Positions 41,253-49,746 of a stretch of 64,000 nucleotides of DNA are shown here, piece after piece. The notes under the pieces are model-generated. The model was not told the DNA's origin and did no database searches. It saw nothing but the letters and a program-made list of their open reading frames with translations. Source of the stretch: Gordonia sp. SID5947 (GTDB taxonomy: Bacteria > Actinomycetota > Actinomycetes > Mycobacteriales > Mycobacteriaceae); contig NZ_WWHU01000001.1 in the NCBI RefSeq assembly GCF_009862785.1, forward strand, positions 4,402,001 through 4,466,000. The letters run 5' to 3'. Position 1 is the stretch's first letter. Every line of letters starts with the position of its first letter. Position numbers and translations under genes: made by a program.

Positions 41253-43298
41253 TCAGCCATCGTGGTGACAACTGTGCGATCCCGGTGAGGGTTCGACGTC
41301 GAGCGCCGGATTCCGGTCGAAGAAGCCGAAAGGCTTGAGCCAGAACGACACCGTATCGGCAGGCATCACCGGCCAGTCCTCCGGGCGGGTGATGTGATGG
41401 ATGCCGAACGTGTACCACAGCACGACGTCGGTGTCGAGGATGGGGCGATCGGCCTTTGTCCACTCGCCGAGGCCGGTGTCGTGGTCCGATTGATTCACGA
41501 ATTCACCCGCCGGCCAACGTTCGTCGGGATTGTTCGGGGTCACCCACAGGGTGTGTCCGATCACAGTTGCCCGACGGAAGATGGGCGACGCGGGATCGAA
41601 CATCGACGGCAGGGCGCCGGTCGGCACCAGTTTGTAGGCGGGGTGATGTCCGAGAGCTGTGGTGACGTTGGTGTTGGCCACCTTCCACGTACGTTGCGTG
41701 GCGAAGTTCATGTTCTGCATGCCCTCCGACTCGGTCCGCAACGCGATGTTCTGCTGGATCAGCGACAGCCCGAGTGGGTTTCCGGGGCCCATCGGTTCTG
41801 CAACGGTCTCCGACGAGAACACGGTGTTGTCGGTACCGTCGATGTCGAGGTCGAGCCGGGCGACCAGGAAATGCTGGTGGAACGGCGCGTAGGTGCGATC
41901 GTCGACGGTGGTGCCGTGTGGGTTCGACGTCACGCCTGGTGGCATCGGGGTGGTGACCATGATGCCGGTGGCCCGCACCTCGCACTCGATGTTGCCGTCC
42001 TGATAGAAGCGCCAATAGATCAGGTACTCGTAATTGGCCACCGTGACATGGGAACTCACTGTGAGACGTCGCATCCGGCGGACCTCGGCGCCGGCGTCGT
42101 GGTCGACGTGTTTCCAGAGGACCGCGTTGTCCTCTTCGTGGATGCAGATCGCGTTGGTGATGGTGAAGGGTTCGCCGGCGCTGTCGTGCAGTACCGCATC
42201 GAGGTAGCGGATCTCGCCGAGGCAGTCGCAGCCCAGTTCCAGGGACGTGGTCATGAAGCCGAGGCCCCACTCGCCGATGTCGAAGGCGGTACGGCGATAG
42301 TGGTCCTCACAGTGGTCGCGGTAGGGGACCATCATCTCGGCGAACGAGAGACGATGCGCGACACTGCGTTCCCGTCCGGCGTCGTGGTAGCTCACGGTGT
42401 GCAGCGTCATGCCCTCGCGGTAGTTGAAGCCGACCCGCAGCGACCAGTTCTGCCAGGTGAGCAGGTTTCCCTCGAGTGTGAACGACGGCCCGTCGGGCTG
42501 GGTGATCTCGAGCGGCTTCAACGGCGGACGACGGGACTCGTCACGGATGCGCTGTGGGATGTGCCGGGGCACATACTCGCCCATCACCTCGGGACGCTCG
42601 AACCAGCCGGCGGGTGCATTCGCCCCGCTCGCTGCGCTCCCGGCGGCGGGTTCATTCGCCCCGCTCGCTGCGCTCCCGGCGGCGGCATCCTCGATGCGCA
42701 ACAACTCCATAGTGTTCACATCGATCACACAGTGCAGGCCCGCAACCGGGTTGGCATACGGGTTCGCGCCGTCGGCATTGCGCACCCAGGTGTCCGACCA
42801 GCCGAGTCGGCGCCCCTCGAACTCCTCGGGGATCACCACGCCGCCGTAGGTCCACGTGTCCATGAACACCTTGTCGAGGTCGGTGATACCGCGTCGCGCG
42901 AGTGCCGCCTGGACATCCGGATGGGCACGCAGGACACGATCGCATTCCTCGAACTCGTCGACCGTGAAGTTCGCCTGGACACCCGGGAGATGCTCGAAGG
43001 AGTCCACCGTGCCCGACGATTCGGGATCCCCGCCGAGGGTCACGAACGACTTGTAGGTGGCGTTCTCGCCGGAGTCCAGGCAGATGACGACGGCCCGGCG
43101 CGACGGGACGACGCCGTCCGCGGCGTAGGTCGCGAGTTGTGCCTTCGACGGTTCGGCGAGCTCGATCGAGGCGATCCGCCAGCCCTCGCCGACGCCGTGC
43201 TCACGAGCGAGAAGGGCGGTCACCGCCCGGAACTCATCGGCGTCCAGTGGATCGAGAGGATGTCCGAAATCGGTGACCTGAGCTGCCGTGTCCGTCAT
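41253..43298 (-). CDS. Copper-containing primary amine oxidase
   Basis: The 681-residue protein matches quinone-copper amine oxidases. The topaquinone precursor tyrosine is in VANYEYLIYW (Tyr423), and the C-terminal copper and substrate region includes LWYTFGIHHITRPEDWPVMP with the paired histidines. It oxidises primary amines with O2 to aldehydes, NH3 and H2O2. With the adjacent aminobutyraldehyde dehydrogenase and GabT, putrescine is a likely substrate, though tyramine or phenethylamine cannot be excluded. A 36-bp in-frame duplication (42617-42685) adds an Ala/Ser/Gly-rich loop. Its ATG overlaps the gabT stop. Confidence 0.92.
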   Translation of the reverse strand: MTDTAAQVTDFGHPLDPLDADEFRAVTALLAREHGVGEGWRIASIELAEPSKAQLATYAADGVVPSRRAVVICLDSGENATYKSFVTLGGDPESSGTVDSFEHLPGVQANFTVDEFEECDRVLRAHPDVQAALARRGITDLDKVFMDTWTYGGVVIPEEFEGRRLGWSDTWVRNADGANPYANPVAGLHCVIDVNTMELLRIEDAAAGSAASGANEPAAGSAASGANAPAGWFERPEVMGEYVPRHIPQRIRDESRRPPLKPLEITQPDGPSFTLEGNLLTWQNWSLRVGFNYREGMTLHTVSYHDAGRERSVAHRLSFAEMMVPYRDHCEDHYRRTAFDIGEWGLGFMTTSLELGCDCLGEIRYLDAVLHDSAGEPFTITNAICIHEEDNAVLWKHVDHDAGAEVRRMRRLTVSSHVTVANYEYLIYWRFYQDGNIECEVRATGIMVTTPMPPGVTSNPHGTTVDDRTYAPFHQHFLVARLDLDIDGTDNTVFSSETVAEPMGPGNPLGLSLIQQNIALRTESEGMQNMNFATQRTWKVANTNVTTALGHHPAYKLVPTGALPSMFDPASPIFRRATVIGHTLWVTPNNPDERWPAGEFVNQSDHDTGLGEWTKADRPILDTDVVLWYTFGIHHITRPEDWPVMPADTVSFWLKPFGFFDRNPALDVEPSPGSHSCHHDG
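42617..42685. repeat. 36-bp tandem duplication inside the amine oxidase gene
   Basis: CATTCGCCCCGCTCGCTGCG and its continuation occur at 42617 and again at 42653, with one mismatch at most over the 33-bp core. The encoded segment is AAGSAASGAN in tandem. Period and core resemble the serB1 repeats at 25050-25193. Confidence 0.88.
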
Positions 43299-44665
43299 GC
43301 GCGGTCTCCTTGCTGATCGGCGGAGAGGGCCTCGGCGATGATGTCGAGTCCCTCGCGGAGCAATTCGTCGTCGATGGCCAAAGGCGGCAGCAGCCGCAGG
43401 ATGTTACCGAAGGTGCCGCAGGTGAGCACGATGACACCGCGTGAGAGGGCTTGTGCGGCTGCGTATTTGGCCAGTTCGGCATCGGGTTCGGTGGTGCCGG
43501 GCCGGACGAGTTCGATGGCGATCATGCCCCCTCGGCCGCGGATGTCGCCGATCACCTCGCGTCCGTTTTCGGCGAGCGATGCCGCGGTGGCCGACAACGA
43601 CGACAGGATCAGGTCACCGATGTGGCGGGCGCGTGCCGGGAGGTCGAGGGTGATCATCTGGTCGATGGCAGCGAGCGCGCCGGCGCACGCCACCGGATTT
43701 CCGCCGTAGGTGCCGCCGAGCCCGCCCGGGTGCACGGCGTCCATCAACTCGGCGCGTCCGGTGACGGCCGACAGCGGCATCCCGCCCGCGATGCCCTTGG
43801 CCATCGTGACCAGGTCGGGGATCACCCCTTCATGGTCGCAGGCGAACCAGTCGCCGGTGCGGCAGAAGCCGCTCTGCACCTCGTCGGCGACGAACACCAC
43901 CCCGTTGGCCCGACACCACCCCGCCAGGGTGGGAAGGAATCCCGGTGCGGGGACTATGAATCCGCCTTCGCCCTGGATGGGCTCGACGATCACCGCCGCC
44001 AGGCTGTCGGCGCTGATCTGTTTGTCCATCATGCTGATGGCGCGGTTCGCGGCGGCCACGCCGTCGACACCCAGCTCGTCGCGGTAGGGGTAGCTCATCG
44101 GCATGCGGTAGACCTCGGGGGCGAACGGTCCGAAGCTGTGTTTGTACGGCATCGTCTTGGCGGTCAGCGCCATCGTGAGGTTCGTGCGGCCATGATAGGC
44201 GTGGTCGAAGGCGACCACCGCGTTTCGGCCGGTGGCGAGCCGTGCGATCTTGACCGCGTTCTCCACCGCTTCGGCGCCGGAGTTGAACAGCGCAGTGCGC
44301 TTCTCGTGGTCGCCCGGCGTGAGCTCGTTGAGCTTCTCGGCCACCGCGACGTAGCCCTCGTACGGCGTGACCATGAAGCAGGTGTGGGTGAACCGATGAG
44401 CCTGTGCGGCAACGGCGTCGGCCACCGCCGGATTGCTCGCGCCCACGGTGGTCACGGCGATACCGGACCCGAGGTCGATGAGCGAGTTGCCGTCGACATC
44501 GATGATCACGCCACCATCGGCGTCGACCGCGTACACCGGGGCGGCCGAACCCACGGCGGGCGCCACCGCGGCCCGCCGGCGGACGGTCAACTCGGCCGAC
44601 CGTGGTCCGGGCAGCTCGGTGACCAGGTGCCGCTTCTGCGGCAGCCGGTGGGCCATGGTGGTCAT
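43295..44665 (-). CDS. gabT: 4-aminobutyrate aminotransferase
   Basis: The 456-residue class-III PLP aminotransferase has FNSGAEAVENAVKIAR, AFDHAYHGRTNLTMAL, FVADEVQSGFCRTGDWFA and the PLP lysine in LVTMAKGIAGGMPLSAV. It transfers the amino group of GABA to 2-oxoglutarate, giving succinate semialdehyde. ATG 44665 (MTTMAHR) is preferred because GAGGTG sits 6 nt upstream; the open frame begins at a GTG at 44674 next to the upstream stop. It is the second gene of the operon. Confidence 0.93.
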   Translation of the reverse strand: MTTMAHRLPQKRHLVTELPGPRSAELTVRRRAAVAPAVGSAAPVYAVDADGGVIIDVDGNSLIDLGSGIAVTTVGASNPAVADAVAAQAHRFTHTCFMVTPYEGYVAVAEKLNELTPGDHEKRTALFNSGAEAVENAVKIARLATGRNAVVAFDHAYHGRTNLTMALTAKTMPYKHSFGPFAPEVYRMPMSYPYRDELGVDGVAAANRAISMMDKQISADSLAAVIVEPIQGEGGFIVPAPGFLPTLAGWCRANGVVFVADEVQSGFCRTGDWFACDHEGVIPDLVTMAKGIAGGMPLSAVTGRAELMDAVHPGGLGGTYGGNPVACAGALAAIDQMITLDLPARARHIGDLILSSLSATAASLAENGREVIGDIRGRGGMIAIELVRPGTTEPDAELAKYAAAQALSRGVIVLTCGTFGNILRLLPPLAIDDELLREGLDIIAEALSADQQGDRA

Positions 44666-44675
44666 CCCGTTCACC

Positions 44676-46070
44676 TCACTCGATGTTGCTCATCACGTGC
44701 TTGACGCGGGTGTAGTCCTCGATACCGTAGAGCGACAGGTCTTTTCCGTGGCCGGAATGTTTGAATCCGCCGTGCGGCATCTCGGCGACCAGCGGGATGT
44801 GGCAGTTGACCCAGACGCAGCCGAAGTCGAGGGCGGCCGACATCCGCATGGCCGTCCCGTGGTCGGTGGTCCAGACGCTCGACGCCAGACCATAGGCCAC
44901 ATCGTTGGACATCTCGATCGCCTGCTGCTCGTCGGAGAACGGCTGAACGGTGATGACCGGGCCGAAGGTCTCCTCCTGGACCAGCTTGTCGTCTTGTCGC
45001 ACGCCGGTGATGATCGTCGGCTCGACGAAGAATCCCTTGTCGCCCTTGCGTTTTCCTCCAGTCGCCACTGTTGCGTGCGGTGGGATTCCGTCCAGGATGG
45101 CGGTGACCTTGGAGAAGTGGTTGATGTTGTTGAGGGGCGGGACGGTCGCCTTCTCGGCCTCCGCGACGAGGCGGTCGACGACCTGGTCGTGGATGGACTC
45201 GTGTACCAGCACGCGGGTGACCGCTGTGCAGTCCTGCCCGGCGTTGAAGAACGCGGCCTCCGCCAGCGGCTCGATGGTCTTGTCGAGGTCGGCATCGGCG
45301 AACACCACCGCCGGTGCCTTGCCGCCGAGTTCGAGGTGCGCGGTCTTCAACTGCTGCGCGGCCGACACCGCGACCGCGATCCCGGCCCGCACGGAACCGG
45401 TGATCGACACCATCCGCGGGGTGGGGTGACCGACCACGGCAGCCCCGGTCTCGCCGTTGCCGAGGACCACGTTGAGCACTCCCGGCGGGAGGATGCCCTG
45501 ACTGATCTCGGCCAGCACGAGGGTCGATTCCGGCGTCGTGTCCGAGGGCTTGAGGACCACGGTGTTGCCGGCCGCGATGGCCGGCGCGATTTTCCAGATG
45601 GCCATCATGAGCGGGTAGTTCCAGGGCGTCACCTGGCCGATCACGCCGACCGGCTCCCGTCGGACGAACGACGTGTGGCCTGCCATGTACTCGCCCGCTG
45701 ACTTGCCCTCGAGCATGCGGGCCGCGCCTGCGAAGAACCGCACCTGGTCGGCGCCGACGGTCACCTCCTCGGCGGCGATCTGCTCCTTGGGCTGGCCGGT
45801 GTTGCGGGCCTGCGCGGCGACGAGCTTGTCGGACCCGGCCTCGATCGCATCGGCGAGCTTCAGCAGTGCCTTCTGGCGCTCGGCCGGGGTGGTGGTGCTC
45901 CAGGTGGCGAAGGCCGAGGTGGCGGCGGCCATCGCGGAGTCGACGTCGGCGGGCGTGGAGACCGGCGACACGGCGACCACGGACTCATCGACGGGGTTGA
46001 CGATGTCGATGGTCTCGGTGGACGTGGACGCCACGAACTCGCCGTTGATGAAATTCTGCAGTACGGACAT
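44676..46070 (-). CDS. Gamma-aminobutyraldehyde dehydrogenase-like enzyme
   Basis: The 464-residue aldehyde dehydrogenase has VIGQVTPWNYPLMMAIWKIA, the NAD motif ITGSVRAGIAVA, the glutamate in LELGGKAPAVVF and the catalytic cysteine in NAGQDCTAVTRV (Cys281). It resembles PatD/YdcW-type enzymes that oxidise 4-aminobutanal to GABA. It leads the operon, supplying GABA to GabT. ATG 46070 (MSVLQNF) fits the family; the frame extends to 46139 into the divergent promoter region. Confidence 0.88.
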   Translation of the reverse strand: MSVLQNFINGEFVASTSTETIDIVNPVDESVVAVSPVSTPADVDSAMAAATSAFATWSTTTPAERQKALLKLADAIEAGSDKLVAAQARNTGQPKEQIAAEEVTVGADQVRFFAGAARMLEGKSAGEYMAGHTSFVRREPVGVIGQVTPWNYPLMMAIWKIAPAIAAGNTVVLKPSDTTPESTLVLAEISQGILPPGVLNVVLGNGETGAAVVGHPTPRMVSITGSVRAGIAVAVSAAQQLKTAHLELGGKAPAVVFADADLDKTIEPLAEAAFFNAGQDCTAVTRVLVHESIHDQVVDRLVAEAEKATVPPLNNINHFSKVTAILDGIPPHATVATGGKRKGDKGFFVEPTIITGVRQDDKLVQEETFGPVITVQPFSDEQQAIEMSNDVAYGLASSVWTTDHGTAMRMSAALDFGCVWVNCHIPLVAEMPHGGFKHSGHGKDLSLYGIEDYTRVKHVMSNIE

Positions 46071-46160
46071 GGGTCCAGTGTTCGCCTCCACGCGACGCGA
46101 CGTGGCCTGACATTCTGTACAGGCACCGGCTGAGTTCACTCCAACATGTCCATTCGTCGC

Positions 46161-46166
46161 TAGGGT
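46161..46166 (+). promoter_or_regulatory. Candidate -10 element of the PucR gene
   Basis: TAGGGT lies 7 nt before GTG 46174, a leaderless-type position. The 103-bp region between 46071 and 46173 must hold both this promoter and that of the catabolic operon. Confidence 0.35.
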
Positions 46167-46173
46167 TATCTGT

Positions 46174-47676
46174 GTGACGACCGTCCGATGGCTGTTGGCG
46201 CAGCGCAGGCTTCAGCTGGCGCTTCGTGGTGGCGCGGCCGGGCTGGGCCGCTCGCTCGACTGCGCGGTGTCGTCGGAGCTGGCGAACGCGGGCGAATGGT
46301 TGTCGGGTGGGGAGGTTCTGCTCACCACCGGGCTTCGCCTCGGTGACGACGCGGTCGCCCGCCGGGCGTATCTGGCAGGTCTGGACCGGGTAGGGGTCGC
46401 GGCGGTCGGCCTGGGCGTGGGATTCGGATTCGACGAGGTGCCGGCAGATATGGCCGAGGCCGCCGACCACCTCGGGTTGCCGTTGTTCGAGGTTCCGCTG
46501 CCGGTCCCGTTCTCGGCGGTGACCCGAGCAGTGCTCGATCAGATCGCGGCGCAACGGTCGGCGCGGTTGGTCACGGCCACCAAGGCGCAGCCTCGGATGA
46601 CCCGGGCTGCGGCGTCGGGAGGTTCTTCGGCGCTGATCCGCGAGCTGGCGGAGGCCATCGACCAGCACGTGGTGCTCCTCGACACCGGCCTGTCGGTGGT
46701 GGCGTCGGCACCGCGCGCCGTTCCGTCGGCCGATCTCAACCGGATTCGCGACCTGGTGGTGCGCGACCCCGCGTCCGCGGGCGCGGTGTGGCTGACCGAC
46801 GACGCGACGATCACGGTGGCCCGCGTGGGGTCGGGTGGTCGCACCTACGGACATCTCGGGGTGGTCGGTCCGTCCTCCCTCGACGACGTCGCGCGCATGC
46901 TCGTCGGGCACGCCACCTCGCTGCTCGCGATCGAACACGCCAAGCCGCGACAGGTCACCCGCGACATCGTGGACCTGCACGACGATGCGCTCGCCCTCGT
47001 GTGCGACGGGACCGTCGCGGGACCGGGCCTGCACCGGATACTCGGGCGTGCGGCAGATCCGGCCGGACGGGTACGCGCGGCGGTCTTCACCTTCGCCGAC
47101 CCCGACGCGGCCACGCAGGGACGTCGCAGGCTCGTCGACGAACTCGACCATCGCTGGCGACCGGTGTTCGTCCACCGGGACGATGCCGAGTTGATCGCCC
47201 TGTTGCGCGGCGACGATCACGTGGAGTTCGCCGTCGGCCTGCTGGCCATGATGAACCGCAGCGGTCCCGTGGCGGGCGGGATCGGACCGGCAGCCGAACT
47301 GCGTGACGTGGGCGAATCGGTACGGCAGGCGCGGCTGGCGTGCCGTTCGGCCGCGGTCGGGCAGCTCGTCGACCTGTGCGGCAACCGATCGCTGCTGACG
47401 ATGAACCCGGTCCGGCAGGCGCTCGCCGACGCGTCGGCACAACGCCTCTCACCCGTGATCGCCCACGACGATGAGCACGGCACGGATCTGCGTGCGAGTC
47501 TGCTGGCATTCCTCGAGGCGAACGGGAACTGGGGCGTCGCGGCCGCCGCGCAGGGGGTGCACCGGCACACCCTGCGGCACCGGATCGAGAGGATCGAGGA
47601 CATGCTGGAGGTGGACCTGGCCGATGCGCGGACCCGGGCGGAGTTGTTGTTGATGCTGCTGGGGGCCGACGCATGA
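46174..47676 (+). CDS. PucR-family transcriptional regulator
   Basis: The 500-residue protein has the N-terminal PucR sensory domain (LANAGEWLSGGEVLLTTGLR, about residues 33-52), a central region, and the C-terminal HTH_30 (NWGVAAAAQGVHRHTLRHRI, then ERIEDMLEVDLADARTRAEL). PucR proteins often sense purine or amine/amino-acid metabolites and control adjacent catabolic genes. It is divergent from the amine/GABA operon, making it the likely activator. Its TGA overlaps the ATG of the SGNH lipoprotein gene. Confidence 0.87.
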   Translation: MTTVRWLLAQRRLQLALRGGAAGLGRSLDCAVSSELANAGEWLSGGEVLLTTGLRLGDDAVARRAYLAGLDRVGVAAVGLGVGFGFDEVPADMAEAADHLGLPLFEVPLPVPFSAVTRAVLDQIAAQRSARLVTATKAQPRMTRAAASGGSSALIRELAEAIDQHVVLLDTGLSVVASAPRAVPSADLNRIRDLVVRDPASAGAVWLTDDATITVARVGSGGRTYGHLGVVGPSSLDDVARMLVGHATSLLAIEHAKPRQVTRDIVDLHDDALALVCDGTVAGPGLHRILGRAADPAGRVRAAVFTFADPDAATQGRRRLVDELDHRWRPVFVHRDDAELIALLRGDDHVEFAVGLLAMMNRSGPVAGGIGPAAELRDVGESVRQARLACRSAAVGQLVDLCGNRSLLTMNPVRQALADASAQRLSPVIAHDDEHGTDLRASLLAFLEANGNWGVAAAAQGVHRHTLRHRIERIEDMLEVDLADARTRAELLLMLLGADA

Positions 47677-48536
47677 GCAAGTTCGCCGGTCTGCTGCTGG
47701 TGCTCGCACTGATGGTGGCCGGCTGCGCCGCCGACCAAACCGATGGCGCGGACACGTCGACATCGGTGCCGCCCCAGCTGCGGCAGGTCAACCTCGGCGA
47801 CAGCTACAGCGCAGCGGCGGGAGTACAACCGCTGGTGGAGGATTCACCGGTGTTGTGCCTGCGGTCGGCGCGCAACTTCGCACATCTGCTCGCGTCCGCC
47901 CGCGGATACCGGCTCGACGACGTCAGTTGCAGCGGCGCCGACACCGCCGACTTCTTCACCGCCCAGTATGCCGGTGTCCCTGCGCAATTGGAGGCGCTCT
48001 CCGGTGACGACGATGTGGTGACGGTGATGGTCGGCGGCAACGACAGTGCGGTGTACACCACCGCCATCCGTGCCTGCTCCGACGTGGCGCCCACCGATCC
48101 GGGTGGTTCGCCGTGCCGGGCAGCGCATGGTGCGGAGTACCTCGACATCGTCCGCGAGCGCACCTATCCGTCACTCGTGCGTGCCTACGCGGCGGTCCGG
48201 GCCAAGGCGCCGGACGCGCAGGTGCTGGCAGTGGGATACCCATGGATCCTTCCGGCGCAGACCGGTTGCTATCCGACGATGCGCGTCGCGGCCGGCGACG
48301 TCCCGTATCTCCGTGAGCTGCAGGCGGTTCTCAACCGGTCGGTGCAGCGCGCCGCCGAACAGGCGGGCGCGACCTTCGTCGACATGTCCGAGGTGTCGGA
48401 AGGCCATGACGCCTGCGCCCCGGCCGGTACGCGGTGGATCGAGCCGCAGGCCGGTGCGACCGGCGCGGCCCCCGCCCATCCGAACGAGCTGGGGCAGCAG
48501 GCGATAGCCGAACAGGTGGCCGGGGCAATCAGCTAG
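47673..48536 (+). CDS. SGNH/GDSL hydrolase lipoprotein
   Basis: The 287-residue protein has a lipoprotein signal (MSKFAGLLLVLALMVAGC with lipobox VAGC) and an SGNH hydrolase domain: block I NLGDSYSAAAG with the catalytic Ser, block III VMVGGNDSAV, and block V AHPNELGQQAIAE with the catalytic His. It should be an extracytoplasmic esterase or lipase resembling the GDSL proteins of mycolata. Its ATG overlaps the PucR stop. The first copy of a flanking palindromic repeat begins 14 bp past its stop. Confidence 0.88.
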   Translation: MSKFAGLLLVLALMVAGCAADQTDGADTSTSVPPQLRQVNLGDSYSAAAGVQPLVEDSPVLCLRSARNFAHLLASARGYRLDDVSCSGADTADFFTAQYAGVPAQLEALSGDDDVVTVMVGGNDSAVYTTAIRACSDVAPTDPGGSPCRAAHGAEYLDIVRERTYPSLVRAYAAVRAKAPDAQVLAVGYPWILPAQTGCYPTMRVAAGDVPYLRELQAVLNRSVQRAAEQAGATFVDMSEVSEGHDACAPAGTRWIEPQAGATGAAPAHPNELGQQAIAEQVAGAIS

Positions 48537-48550
48537 TCGCAGGCGGTGGA

Positions 48551-48621
48551 TATCGATGCGGCGTCAGCGAGGCGCCGCATCAATGATCGTCGCGACGACC
48601 CGCTGACACCGCACTCATGTC
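48551..48621. repeat. Palindromic repeat, left copy flanking the AbiEi-DUF559 gene
   Basis: This 71-bp sequence aligns without gaps to 49571-49641 (55 of 71 identical). Its outer arms GCGTCAGCG and CGCTGACAC are complementary around their cores, and an inner hairpin GATGCGGCG/CGCCGCATC is perfect over 9 bp. It begins 14 bp past the SGNH hydrolase stop. Confidence 0.8.
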
Positions 48622-48718
48622 ACCCCTCGCTCGTCCACAGTCACGAAACACTCCACAGATCCGGGATCGCCCCGGGCACAACCGGTTTCTGTGAGCAGTT
48701 ATGCGCCACGCTCACGGC

Positions 48719-49570
48719 ATGGATCTGACCGACCTCCACATCCCGTACGGCGTGGCATCCTGGGCGCAGCTGCGAAGCCTCGGTGTCACGCAGACCGATC
48801 TTCGCCGGGCCCGCAAAGACGGCGATCTCCGGTTGTTGCGGCGCGGCTGGTATGCGACCCGGACGGCGGATACGTCGGTGGCAGCCGCGGTGACCTCGGG
48901 CGGGGTGGTCAGTTGCGTGTCGGCGCTGAGACTCCATGGGGTCTGGACTCCGCCCGGGCCGAGCACGATGCACATCCGTGGCCGCGAAGCGGCCCATCGA
49001 TCCGGCAAGCGCCGCTATTGCAAGCAGTACGCGCCGCCGGAGCGCGAGGTGGACGCCGTCGACGAGATCCGGATCGCCCTGCGGCATGCGCTCAAGTGCC
49101 TGGACGACGAGGGCATCGTCGTGGTGCGCGACTCGATCCTGCATCAGGACCTGTTGGAGAGGTGCGACATCGATGCGGAGTTCGTCGGTGCCCCTCGCCG
49201 CATCCGCCGCCTGCTCGACCGATGCGACGCGAAGGCCGAGTCCGGCACCGAGTCGATGGTGCGGCTCCGACTCCGGGCGCTGGGCATCCGGGTACGCACG
49301 CAGTATCAGATCGCCGGTGTGGGTCGTGTCGATCTGTTGGTGGGTGACCGCCTCATCATCGAGATCGACAGCGTGGAGTACCACGATCGCTCGCCGGATC
49401 AGATCGAGAAGGACCGCCGCCGGGACGAGGAGGCCACCCGCCTCGGCTATGTGACACTGCGGTTCAGCTATCAGCGGGTGGTGCACGAGTGGGAGCACGC
49501 CGAGGCGACCGTGCTCGATCTGGTTCGTCGGCGTGAGCACCTCAAGCAGCGGGTCGTGAGCCATCGTTGA
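48719..49570 (+). CDS. AbiEi-antitoxin-domain / DUF559 (Vsr-like) endonuclease-fold protein
   Basis: The 283-residue protein starts with a winged helix resembling AbiEi antitoxins (HIPYGVASWAQLRSLGVTQT, then DLRRARKDGDLRLLRRGWYA) and ends in a DUF559/Vsr-like nuclease fold: GVGRVDLLVGDRLIIEIDSV has the D-x(n)-E-x-D pattern, followed by KDRRRDEEATRLGYVTLRFS. No toxin gene is adjacent. It is the only gene between two related palindromic repeats exactly 1020 bp apart, suggesting that it moved or is maintained as a unit. ATG 48719 is preferred to ATG 48701. Confidence 0.8.
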   Translation: MDLTDLHIPYGVASWAQLRSLGVTQTDLRRARKDGDLRLLRRGWYATRTADTSVAAAVTSGGVVSCVSALRLHGVWTPPGPSTMHIRGREAAHRSGKRRYCKQYAPPEREVDAVDEIRIALRHALKCLDDEGIVVVRDSILHQDLLERCDIDAEFVGAPRRIRRLLDRCDAKAESGTESMVRLRLRALGIRVRTQYQIAGVGRVDLLVGDRLIIEIDSVEYHDRSPDQIEKDRRRDEEATRLGYVTLRFSYQRVVHEWEHAEATVLDLVRRREHLKQRVVSHR

Positions 49571-49641
49571 CATGGATGCGGCGTGAGCGGGTCTCCGCAT
49601 CAACAGTCGTTTCGACGGCCCGCTCACACCGCATCCATATC
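49571..49641. repeat. Palindromic repeat, right copy flanking the AbiEi-DUF559 gene
   Basis: Arms ATGGATGCGGCGTGAGCGGG (49572-49591) and CCCGCTCACACCGCATCCAT (49619-49638) pair at 19 of 20 positions, with an inner GATGCGG/CCGCATC hairpin. It starts at the stop region of the AbiEi-DUF559 gene and ends about 105 bp before hemL. Confidence 0.85.
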
Positions 49642-49709
49642 GGCCTCGGCCGAATCGGTGACCGGCGTCACGGGACCTGTCACCGCAGGCTGAGAGCAGC
49701 CTGAACGAT

Positions 49710-49739
49710 TTGGGCCAGGTCGGCGCCGTTTGGAACACT
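49710..49739 (+). promoter_or_regulatory. Candidate hemL promoter
   Basis: TTGGGC (49710-49715) and AACACT (49734-49739) are 18 bp apart, with 7 nt from the -10-like element to GTG 49747. Each hexamer is a partial match, so support is moderate at best. Confidence 0.3.
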
Positions 49740-49746
49740 GGAGGCC

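Noticed and set aside
41394..43316. A 640-codon open frame on the plus strand opposite the amine oxidase
   Set aside because: It is a shadow of a clearly homologous gene on the other strand; composition is typical of high-GC antisense frames and no family is recognisable.
38073..49570. An active AbiE-type toxin-antitoxin system
   Set aside because: Both AbiEi-like proteins lack an adjacent AbiEii nucleotidyltransferase gene, so only the domain resemblance is claimed.
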